Shown here: positions 24,243-31,492 of the stretch, piece by piece
Position numbering within the stretch: position 1 is the first letter of the stretch
How the letters are laid out: each line of letters opens with the position of its first letter
Notes under the pieces: model-generated
The model's database searches: none
What the model was told of the DNA's origin: nothing
What the model saw: the letters and a program-made list of their open reading frames with translations, nothing else
Assembly: GCA_965242535.1 (NCBI GenBank)
Contig: OZ251458.1
Location: 2,480,001-2,544,000, forward strand
Source of the DNA: VXRD01 sp965242535
GTDB taxonomy: Bacteria; Latescibacterota; UBA2968
DNA length: 64,000 nt
Reading direction: 5' to 3'
Made by a program: the position numbers and the translations under genes

Positions 24243-26756
24243 ATGATGGAACGATTGCGGGTGATTCCGGTTGAGATCGGCGATGAGTTGAAGAAGTCGA
24301 TGCTCGATTATTCGATGAGTACGTTGGTCAATCGCGCCTTGCCAGATGTGCGCGATGGCATGAAACCATCGCAAAGGCGCATTTTGGTCGCGATGAATGA
24401 CCTCGGCCTGGGCGCGAACCGGCAACATCGAAAATGCGCGCATATCGCCGGTCACACCTCTGGCAATTATCATCCGCACGGCGAAGATATCGTCTATCCG
24501 ACGCTGGTGCATTTGGCGCAGGATTTTAAGTTGCGCTATCCGCTCGTGGATGGGCAGGGCAATTTTGGTTCTATCGACGGTTATCCCCCTGCGGCGATGC
24601 GTTATACAGAAGCGCGTATGGCAGGGCCTGGCCAGGAGATGTTGAACGATATCGACAAGGAGACCGTGGATTACCGGCCCAATTACGACGAGCGGTTGGA
24701 AGAACCCGTGTTTTTGCCGTCTGCGTTTCCAAATATGGTTTGCAATGGCGCGGTGGGAATCGCGACGACGATGGCGACGGCGATTCCGCCGCACAATTTG
24801 CGCGAGGTCGTCGACGCGCTCGTGGCGTTGATCGACGATCCCGAATTGGACACCGACGCGCTGATGACCCATATCAAAGCCCCCGACTTTCCGACCGGCG
24901 GCATTATCTACGGTTTGAGTGGCGTTTTGGACGCCTATCGCACCGGGCGCGGGCATCTGCGGATTCGCGCCAAAGCGGCGGTAGAGGAAGACAAAGGCGG
25001 CCGGGAGACCATCATCATCACCGAAATACCCTATATGGTGAACAAGACCACGATGTTGGAGAAGATGGCGGATATGGTGCGCGAAAAGCGCATTGAGGGG
25101 ATTTCGAATATCCAGGACGAATCCGACCGCGATGGACTCCGCATTGTGGTGGAACTCAAGCGCGATGCCGTGGGCGATGTGGTTTTGAATCAACTGTACA
25201 AACACACGCAACTGGAATCGACTTTTGCGGCCAATATGGTCGCACTGGTCAATGGCCGGCCGCAGCAGGTGAACTTGAAGCAGATGTTGCAGTGTTATAT
25301 CGACCATCGCCACGAGGTGGTGAAGCGGCGCACGGAACACGAGTTGCGGGTGGCGGAGAGTCGCGCCCATATCTTGGCGGGGCTGAAGGTCGCGTTGGAC
25401 AATATCGCCGAGGTGGTCCTGATCATCCGAGGGTCGCGCGATCCCAGTAACGCGCGGCGACTGTTGCGGACACAACTCGAGTTGTCCGACCGCCAGGCAC
25501 AGGCGATTTTGGCGATGACGTTGCAGCGGTTGACCAACATGGAGCAGCAAAAGATAGAAGACGAATATGCCGCGCTGATGAAAGAGATCGAACGGTTGCG
25601 CGGAATTTTGGACAGCCGCGAATGGCGCATGAAGATCGTCAAGGACGAATTGGGCGCGATGCGCGAAAAGTACGGCGATGACCGCCGATCCGAGACCGTG
25701 ATGTCCGCCCATGAGTTCAATATCGAGGATTTGATCGCCGAAGAAGATATGGTGATTACGATTTCGCACAGCGGGTATATCAAGCGCATGCCGGTTTCGA
25801 CCTATCGGGCGCAAAACCGGGGCGGGCGCGGGATTACGGGGATGCGGACAAAGGACGAGGATTTTGTCGAGAGTTTGTTCGTGGCTTCCACGCACAGTTA
25901 TGTCCTCGTGTTGACGGATAGAGGGCATTGCGTGTGGTTGAAGGTGCATGAAATTCCGCAAGGCACGCGGCAATCGCGCGGTCGGCCCATCGTCAATGTG
26001 GTGGAGATTCCCGAGGGGCATAAGGTGGCCGAGGTCGTCCCGGTGCGCGAGTTTGACGACGATCACTATTTGTTGTCCGCGACCCAAAAGGGGCAGGTGA
26101 AAAAGACCGCCCTGTCGGCTTATAGTCGCCCGCGCAAGGGAGGCATTATCGCGATGAAGGTGCAGGGAGACGATCGGTTGATCAAGGCCGCGATCACATC
26201 GGGTGACGACGAGGTGATCATCGCCACGAGGCGCGGGCAGGCCGTGCGCTTTGAAGAGAGCAAGGTGCGGACGATGGGGCGCAATTCGCAGGGGGTGCGC
26301 GGGGTGTCTTTGCAAGGGGATGATGAGGTGGTGGACATGGTGGTGGTTCAATTTGAGGATGTTTTGTTGACGGTGTGCGCCCATGGGTATGGCAAGCGCA
26401 CGTCGGTTTCGGATTATCGCCTGACGAACCGAGGTGGCAAAGGCGTGATCAATATCAAGACCACGGACCGCAATGGCCCCGTGGTTTCGGTGATGCGCGT
26501 GAAGGACGATGACGATGTGGTGATCGTGACGCAGAATGGCATCTTGATCCGGCAAGATGTCGAGGGCGTGAGCGTGATCGGCCGCAATACGCAAGGCGTG
26601 CGTTTGATCAATTTGGATGAGGGCGATCAGGTGATCGGCGTGGCACTGGTGGTCAATCAAGATGATGCGGAAAGGGATCGAGCGGACGGTGAAATTTCGC
26701 TGGATGAACGCGCTGCATCAACAGCAAGTGGCAATGGTCATCATGACTTGGCGTAG
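24243..26756 (+). CDS. gyrA: DNA gyrase subunit A
   Basis: The 837-aa protein has the breakage-reunion domain with catalytic Tyr in AAMRYTEARM, then six C-terminal blades. The GyrA box is QNRGGRG (canonical QRRGGKG), so it is gyrase rather than ParC. The quinolone pocket reads HPHGEDIVYPTLV, with Asp and Pro where E. coli has Ser83 and Asp87. Such variants are also known in Planctomycetes and Chlamydiae. The C-terminal tail is acidic. It starts 25 bases after gyrB, so both subunits are co-expressed. Of the two adjacent ATGs the first is taken. Confidence 0.96.
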   Translation: MMERLRVIPVEIGDELKKSMLDYSMSTLVNRALPDVRDGMKPSQRRILVAMNDLGLGANRQHRKCAHIAGHTSGNYHPHGEDIVYPTLVHLAQDFKLRYPLVDGQGNFGSIDGYPPAAMRYTEARMAGPGQEMLNDIDKETVDYRPNYDERLEEPVFLPSAFPNMVCNGAVGIATTMATAIPPHNLREVVDALVALIDDPELDTDALMTHIKAPDFPTGGIIYGLSGVLDAYRTGRGHLRIRAKAAVEEDKGGRETIIITEIPYMVNKTTMLEKMADMVREKRIEGISNIQDESDRDGLRIVVELKRDAVGDVVLNQLYKHTQLESTFAANMVALVNGRPQQVNLKQMLQCYIDHRHEVVKRRTEHELRVAESRAHILAGLKVALDNIAEVVLIIRGSRDPSNARRLLRTQLELSDRQAQAILAMTLQRLTNMEQQKIEDEYAALMKEIERLRGILDSREWRMKIVKDELGAMREKYGDDRRSETVMSAHEFNIEDLIAEEDMVITISHSGYIKRMPVSTYRAQNRGGRGITGMRTKDEDFVESLFVASTHSYVLVLTDRGHCVWLKVHEIPQGTRQSRGRPIVNVVEIPEGHKVAEVVPVREFDDDHYLLSATQKGQVKKTALSAYSRPRKGGIIAMKVQGDDRLIKAAITSGDDEVIIATRRGQAVRFEESKVRTMGRNSQGVRGVSLQGDDEVVDMVVVQFEDVLLTVCAHGYGKRTSVSDYRLTNRGGKGVINIKTTDRNGPVVSVMRVKDDDDVVIVTQNGILIRQDVEGVSVIGRNTQGVRLINLDEGDQVIGVALVVNQDDAERDRADGEISLDERAASTASGNGHHDLA

Positions 26757-26796
26757 GTTTTCGAGTTCAAGATGCGGCTAAAATGGGAGAGGTGCT

Positions 26797-27057
26797 ATGG
26801 GACAGATTAAAGACATCGAGCTCATTCCGATTGGAAATGCCCAAGGGGTATGTATTTCGGAGCCGTTGATACAGAAATATGGGTTCACAGGTCGCCTTGT
26901 GTTAGAGGAAACGAACCGAGGAATTTTGATTCGCAAGGCCGATGAAGATAAGCAACTTTCTTGGGAAGATACGTTTAAGTCTATGGCACGGGCAAAGGAA
27001 GATTGGCGCGATCTGGATGTGACACTTATGGATGGGCTATCAGACAATGACTCCTAA
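26797..27057 (+). CDS. AbrB/MazE-type antitoxin
   Basis: The 86-aa protein has a SpoVT/AbrB swapped-hairpin domain (IELIPIGNAQGVCISEPLIQ, then LVLEETNRGILIRKA) and an acidic C-terminal tail, as in MazE antitoxins. The ATG follows GGGAGAGG. Its last codons overlap the start of a mazF remnant that stops after 18 codons, so the antitoxin now appears to be an orphan. It probably still binds its own promoter as family members do. Confidence 0.85.
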   Translation: MGQIKDIELIPIGNAQGVCISEPLIQKYGFTGRLVLEETNRGILIRKADEDKQLSWEDTFKSMARAKEDWRDLDVTLMDGLSDNDS

Positions 27058-27103
27058 ACGATATGAAATCTACTTTGCAGATCTAAACTTGACTGGGTCA
27101 TGA
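27047..27103 (+). pseudogene. Truncated MazF toxin (first 18 codons only)
   Basis: An ATG inside the antitoxin 3' end opens the frame MTPKRYEIYFADLNLTGS, which matches the N-terminal strand of MazF endoribonucleases (usually KRG-D-IY-ADL-PT-GSE). A TGA at 27101-27103 follows, and no further MazF sequence is found before the terminator. The toxin domain is therefore lost. Confidence 0.7.
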
Positions 27104-27122
27104 AATCAATTAGAAAAAAAAT

Positions 27123-27157
27123 AAAAGCGGCAGGGGAAGAGCCTCTGCCGCTTTTTT
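27123..27157 (+). terminator. Intrinsic terminator after mazEF remnant
   Basis: An 11-bp stem AAAAGCGGCAG/CTGCCGCTTTT (27123-27133 and 27145-27155) has an 11-base loop and ends in six T. The A-rich stretch on the left also gives a T-run on the minus strand, so it could act in both directions. Confidence 0.9.
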
Positions 27158-27185
27158 GTGTTTGCATTCAAAGCCGCTGATCCCT

Positions 27186-27222
27186 CGCATTCTCGGTTCG
27201 GGATGCAGGATGTGGATGACTT
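27186..27222. repeat. 37-bp direct repeat with partner at 28677-28713
   Basis: The segment starting CGCATTCTCGGTTCGGGATG and ending GTGGATGACTT recurs at 28677-28713 with three changes. The two copies bracket the glycoside-hydrolase-like gene at 27407-28645, with MITE-2 copy C adjacent to the first. Such flanking repeats could allow excision of the gene between them. Confidence 0.75.
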
Positions 27223-27223
27223 A

Positions 27224-27386
27224 GAAGCCATCTAAAAATTATTGGGACCTACCCCCCTGGCCCCCCTTCCTGCGAGGAAGGGGGGAATCAAGGCGTCCTA
27301 TTTTCGCGCTATGTATGGTTTTGACCTGCGAAAAGCGAATGCTTTTGCGACGATCTCAATGGCGGTCCGAGTTTTTAGACAGCTTC
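27224..27386. mobile_element. MITE-2 copy C (163 bp, TTA target duplication)
   Basis: This copy is almost identical to copy A but inverted. TTA flanks both ends (27221-27223 and 27387-27389). The central stem CCCCCCTTCCT/AGGAAGGGGGG is intact. It lies between the convergent mazEF remnant and the glycoside-hydrolase-like gene. High identity to copy A suggests recent movement. Confidence 0.9.
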
Positions 27387-27406
27387 TTAGAGGTTTTCGG
27401 TAAGCC

Positions 27407-28645
27407 CTATTTCATGCCTCCGGGCGTGTTGATAAATCGTTCGTGAATCCGCCAGTTGTTTTTCTCAACCGACTCCACCAGTTCTTCATAGGGCTTTCCA
27501 TCAACCCGTAGCAACCCCTGTTTGAGCATCTTCCGCTCGGGCTTATACCGGTCGATGTATTGACAACGATTGTATCCAATCAGAAACGGCGTTGAGAAAG
27601 CATCCTTTAGATAACGCGCATGTGCCCTGCCCACGCTGACGACATCGGGCATCGTGAGCCACATGACATTTGAATGTTCGGGCGTATTGAAACTCGTCTG
27701 ATGGTCACAGATCATCACGGGCTTTCCCGTCTCCTGATACAAGCGTTCAAATCTTTCAGTGGGAAATTTCGAAGCGTAGGGCTGAACCGACACCACATCG
27801 ATCCACGGAAGTGCCTCCTGGATAACCCGCCAGGGCAGAGCCGACCCGTTGTAGCGCTCTCCGAAAATCAGCGTGTTCGGAGCCAACTCGCGGGTAAGTG
27901 GGCCGAGGTATGAATAAACTTCCCGGGCGATGAGCACGATAAAATCCTCGTCCGAAGCGTCCGCGCCATTTTCAAGCAGAAAACGTCCGTACCTCATTTT
28001 CCCCGGCGCATCCTCGGGAAGTGCCCGGATGGCATCCACCCACGTCATTCCGTTCCTGCGCTTCGCGCGCTTGAGATCCCAAGCGGGCATGTCCGTCCAG
28101 TAGATCCCGATGAGGTTCGGATTGACTTCGTAGGACGCCAACATTCTTTCTAAAATTTCTCGCGCCTCCCTCTTCCAGGCATCGCTGAACACGTCGGGAA
28201 ACGCGATCTGTTTTCCCCGCCATAAGCTCGCCCCGGTCGGTTGACAACCGGCAAAATAAGGGAGCAACTCACGAGTGCTTCTATGCGAACCATAGCCCAG
28301 GCTGTTATAGCCCCACTTGCGGAAATTTTCGGTGAGTTCGGCGTTCGCTATGTCCCAGTCTCCGCCGCATATTTCTTTTAGGTAATCGCGCCTCTGGTGT
28401 TTCGGATCGGCGATAGCAATCGTATGGGTCACTCCGAGAGAAAGAAACCCATGCCCGTCCGGCGTAATCAGAAAATGCCGGCCATCAATCGTCTCCAGAT
28501 GGAACCGGCCGGTCGCCGTTCCCTCGATGGCGAGATAACCCCCATAGCGGTCAAAGCCTTTCCCGTCTGGAAAGACTTGGGCAAACGGGCTGCTGGAGAT
28601 AAGGCACGCAACCCAAACGAAGGCGAACAGCGGTTTTAAGCTCAT
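27407..28645 (-). CDS. Secreted glycoside-hydrolase-like protein (agarase/TIM-barrel type)
   Basis: The 412-aa protein has a signal peptide (about residues 1-22, SSPFAQ). Then comes FHLETIDGRHFLITPDGHGF, FLSLGVTHT, a motif shared with GH50-like agarases and related clan GH-A enzymes. IYWTDMPAWD and the FGERYN strand could hold the acid residues. The length is shorter than classical agarases. It probably acts on a polysaccharide outside the cytoplasm, but the substrate is unknown. GGAG lies seven bases before the ATG. Flanking direct repeats and a nearby MITE suggest acquisition. Confidence 0.65.
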   Translation of the reverse strand: MSLKPLFAFVWVACLISSSPFAQVFPDGKGFDRYGGYLAIEGTATGRFHLETIDGRHFLITPDGHGFLSLGVTHTIAIADPKHQRRDYLKEICGGDWDIANAELTENFRKWGYNSLGYGSHRSTRELLPYFAGCQPTGASLWRGKQIAFPDVFSDAWKREAREILERMLASYEVNPNLIGIYWTDMPAWDLKRAKRRNGMTWVDAIRALPEDAPGKMRYGRFLLENGADASDEDFIVLIAREVYSYLGPLTRELAPNTLIFGERYNGSALPWRVIQEALPWIDVVSVQPYASKFPTERFERLYQETGKPVMICDHQTSFNTPEHSNVMWLTMPDVVSVGRAHARYLKDAFSTPFLIGYNRCQYIDRYKPERKMLKQGLLRVDGKPYEELVESVEKNNWRIHERFINTPGGMK

Positions 28646-28808
28646 GATATTCTCCTTTCAGTTTCCTTTCCCACTTCGCATTCTCGATTAGGGATGCAGG
28701 ATGTGGATGACTTGGGGTTTTATTGAAGGGCATTGGGTTTTGGCGGCGTTGGTCGGGAAGTGACCACTAACCGCTCACCACCGGGTAAGAGGGCAACCCC
28801 GGGGCTAA

Positions 28809-28848
28809 CAAAAAAACAAACCGCCGGAGATCTAAACGATCACCGGCG
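28809..28848 (-). terminator. Intrinsic terminator of the Gfo/Idh-DUF1080 operon
   Basis: The minus strand has CGCCGG-T-GATC pairing with GATC-T-CCGGCG around a 5-base loop, followed by TTTGTTTTTTT. It lies 22 bases after the stop of the DUF1080 gene. Confidence 0.85.
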
Positions 28849-28870
28849 TTTTGCGTGCGATTTCCCCGCG

Positions 28871-29449
28871 TCACAGCTTTTCGATTTCGATATCGCGGAA
28901 CCAGATTTGGTTGCCGTGGTCTTGAAGGCCGATGTAACCGGCTTCGGTCATTTCGCAGAATGCGCGTTTGAATTTGTTGGGCGTGCCGTCGGGATTTTGG
29001 CCCGGCGCGGTCCAGCGATTGAGATCCATATCGACGATTTGCTCGCCGTTCAAGGTGACGCGGATGATGTTGTCCAGGGCGTAGAGGATCATGTGATTCC
29101 ATTCGCCCGCGGGTTTGCAGGTGTTGTGCGTGGGGGCTTGCAGATCATAGACCGCGCCACAGCATTTGACGGTTGCGGGTTCTCGGCGGTATGTGTCCAA
29201 AATTTGGATTTCAATGCCGGTTTGCACGGGGTTGTCCAAATCGGTCCAACGGAAAAACACGCCGCTGTTGGTGTTGGGCGGGTGTTTGAACGCGACCGAG
29301 AGTTCAAAATTCTGAAATTGGTCTTCCGCGTAATACAGGTATTTCCCTTTTTCTGCGGTGCAGAAGATGCAGCCGCGATCCACAACCCAACCGTCGGGGT
29401 TGCCAGTGGCTGCCCAGCCGTTGAGGGTACTGCCGTCGAAGAGTTGCAT
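28871..29449 (-). CDS. DUF1080 (3-keto-disaccharide hydrolase) domain protein
   Basis: The 192-aa protein consists of one DUF1080 lectin/glucanase-like domain: MQLFDGSTLNGWAATG, then FFRWTDLDNPVQTGIEIQIL and the C-terminal GYIGLQDHGNQIWFRDIEI. Relatives cleave 3-keto-glycosides after oxidation by a Gfo/Idh-type enzyme. The gene directly upstream in the operon is exactly such an oxidoreductase. No signal peptide is present, so it is predicted to be cytoplasmic, unlike many relatives. AGGAG precedes the ATG. Confidence 0.88.
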   Translation of the reverse strand: MQLFDGSTLNGWAATGNPDGWVVDRGCIFCTAEKGKYLYYAEDQFQNFELSVAFKHPPNTNSGVFFRWTDLDNPVQTGIEIQILDTYRREPATVKCCGAVYDLQAPTHNTCKPAGEWNHMILYALDNIIRVTLNGEQIVDMDLNRWTAPGQNPDGTPNKFKRAFCEMTEAGYIGLQDHGNQIWFRDIEIEKL

Positions 29450-29488
29450 GAAGTCTCCTATTGGTTTTGGTGGATGTCCCTTGCCCTT

Positions 29489-30517
29489 TTACCGTTCCCC
29501 GTAGTACGTGATGAGGCATCGGTCCATGACCCAAGAGGCGCGGGCGCCGGTTTCGCCGGTGGATACGCATTGGCCTTTGCCGCGCAGTTCGTCGACAATG
29601 GATTGAATGAGGGGTTGGTGAACGTGTGGGGGATTGGGCGCGGCTATGCGTTCTTCTGTGTTGCCGCGTTTGATGATGATGTCGGCGTCCGAAAAGATGG
29701 GCGTTTGGATTTCGCCATGAGTGCCCGTAAAGGTGATGCGGTTGGCGCCGTGGTCCGCGTTGAAATTATAGATGCCCGTGCCCACGACGCCGGTTTCAAA
29801 TTCAAAGGCCGCGGCGGTGACGTCTTCGGCCTCGTACGTTCCGCCCGTGTTGAGCGCGAACCCACAGACGCGGGTGATGGGGCCGATGAGAAAGTCCAAA
29901 ATGTCGAACCCGTGCGATGCGAGGTCGAGGAACGGGCCGGCTCCGGCAATGGACGGGTCGAAACGCCAGTTGCCGGGGTTTTCGTGGGGGTATAGGGGAG
30001 GATTTGCGGGATGGGCATTTGGGTCGTAGTCGTTGGGAGTTTTGAGTTTGCCGTAGTGGACGATGTGGACGGATGTGAGCGTGCCTATCGCGCCTTCTTG
30101 GAGGAGTGCGCGGACTTTGAGGAACCGCGGGAGAGCGCGGCGGTAATAGGCGACGTAAAGGGGGATGTTTTTGGCCTGAAATGCGGCGACCATTTGCTGG
30201 CATTCGCGGTGGTTCACGGCCATGGGTTTTTCCACGTAACAGGGTTTGCCCGCTTCGGCGACTTTGAGGGCGTATTCGCAGTGCGAGGAAGGCGGCGTGG
30301 CGATGTACACGGCATCGACATTGGGGTGATGAATGACCTCATCGGCGTTGTCGGTGGATTGGGATACGCCGTGGCGTTTGGCAAAGTCAGCCGCTTTTTC
30401 AGCATCTCGGCGCATGACGATGGCGAGTTCTGAATGGTCTGCTTTGTAAAACCCAGGCCCGCTTTTCACTTCGCACACATCGCCGCAACCGATGATGCCC
30501 CATCGCACTTTTTGCAT
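29489..30517 (-). CDS. Gfo/Idh/MocA-family oxidoreductase
   Basis: The 342-aa protein has the NAD(P) motif WGIIGCGDVCEVKSG, the canonical catalytic YVEKPMAVNH with lysine, and the substrate-domain stretch DLASHGFDILDFLIGP. Members oxidise sugar hydroxyls. Coupled to the downstream DUF1080 gene (39-base gap, same strand), a role in 3-keto-sugar formation and glycoside cleavage is plausible. AAAGGAC precedes the ATG. There is a terminator after the partner gene, so the two form a complete operon. Confidence 0.87.
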   Translation of the reverse strand: MQKVRWGIIGCGDVCEVKSGPGFYKADHSELAIVMRRDAEKAADFAKRHGVSQSTDNADEVIHHPNVDAVYIATPPSSHCEYALKVAEAGKPCYVEKPMAVNHRECQQMVAAFQAKNIPLYVAYYRRALPRFLKVRALLQEGAIGTLTSVHIVHYGKLKTPNDYDPNAHPANPPLYPHENPGNWRFDPSIAGAGPFLDLASHGFDILDFLIGPITRVCGFALNTGGTYEAEDVTAAAFEFETGVVGTGIYNFNADHGANRITFTGTHGEIQTPIFSDADIIIKRGNTEERIAAPNPPHVHQPLIQSIVDELRGKGQCVSTGETGARASWVMDRCLITYYGER

Positions 30518-30539
30518 TGGCGCGTCCTTTCGATGAAAT

Positions 30540-31154
30540 TCAGTCGCCGTTTTGACTCGCGATATTTTTTAACTTTGCCACGCGGGATCCACCGGCGAGC
30601 AAATAAAGCCCCAAGGCGAGATAAGCGAGCGAAGCAATGGCATTTAACCAGAGATGTACGGGTACTAAACTGATTTTCAAAAAAGAAAAAACCGGTATTG
30701 CCAAATCGATCATTCTGGGCACGCCCTTGAACACCATATAGAACCCGATGAGCAGAATGACCAGGTTGTAAAGCACCTGCAGCCAATCGTCATGGGAAAA
30801 GATCGAAATATGCCAGCTCTCGCGGCCCAAATGTCGCACGATTGTATCGGCGTATTTGAAGAGTACAAATGCGAAGACAAAATAGAGAATGGGCATTGTA
30901 ATTCTTTTATACATCGCAATCGCTTTTGCTATCTCGTCCTCTTCTTCGGCTTCATCTCGGATCATCCATTCCATTTCATCATCGTCTTGGATCACCTGTT
31001 CTGCCTCATCTTGGATCACCTGTTCTGCCTCATCGTCGTCTTGCCGCATCAACTCTCCTATGGGTATAAACGCGCTTGCATTTATACCCCACGTCAGAAA
31101 TACCAATCCCAGAAGTTTGCAAGCGATCTCAATTAAAGCGCGAGCGTGAATCAT
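30540..31154 (-). CDS. Hypothetical membrane protein with acidic repeat
   Basis: The 204-aa protein has one N-terminal membrane helix (residues 8-30), a strongly acidic segment with the repeated unit QDEAEQVI/QDDDE around residues 37-74, and four more membrane helices (about residues 85-105, 125-145, 150-170, 172-195). No family was recognised. The acidic loop might bind cations or stay unstructured. It is followed 22 bases later by the Gfo/Idh gene, so the three may be co-transcribed. Confidence 0.6.
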   Translation of the reverse strand: MIHARALIEIACKLLGLVFLTWGINASAFIPIGELMRQDDDEAEQVIQDEAEQVIQDDDEMEWMIRDEAEEEDEIAKAIAMYKRITMPILYFVFAFVLFKYADTIVRHLGRESWHISIFSHDDWLQVLYNLVILLIGFYMVFKGVPRMIDLAIPVFSFLKISLVPVHLWLNAIASLAYLALGLYLLAGGSRVAKLKNIASQNGD

Positions 31155-31181
31155 CGGTTGGAACTCCTAAATATGAGGGTG

Positions 31182-31274
31182 GAAATTGAGAGCAAAGATA
31201 CATCGAAATTGTAGAGACAGGCCCCTGTGCCTGTCCTCGCCCCCAAGAAATTGAGGGCAAAGATACGTCGAAAT
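31182..31274. repeat. 28-bp direct repeats flanking a GGACAGGC palindrome
   Basis: GAAATTGAGAGCAAAGATAC plus ATCGAAAT-like sequence at 31182-31209 recurs at 31247-31274 with two changes. Between them lies the imperfect palindrome GAGACAGGCCCCTGTGCCTG (31213-31233). The layout looks like insertion of the palindrome with a long duplication, or a tandem duplication. The rest of 31155-31492 shows no gene. Confidence 0.7.
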
Positions 31275-31492
31275 CCCCATTCCGTTTCGCAACAGCCCAT
31301 GGATTGCGATTGGGAACAACGGCAGAACAATATCCGTCAAATCGCAGAAAAAACAAACGGAAAATCACGCGGTTAAAATAGCATGCTCGGAGTTGGAGAA
31401 TCGCGTCTCAATGTCAACACGCGGGGGACAGATGCTCCGTCAGCTCGTCGGCTTTCTCCGCATGACATGTCTTTTATCAGGAGGGTATTACC

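Noticed and set aside
24135..26660. An 841-codon minus-strand frame opposite gyrA
   Set aside because: It is rich in His, Arg and Gln with no domain, and it mirrors a complete gyrase A gene.
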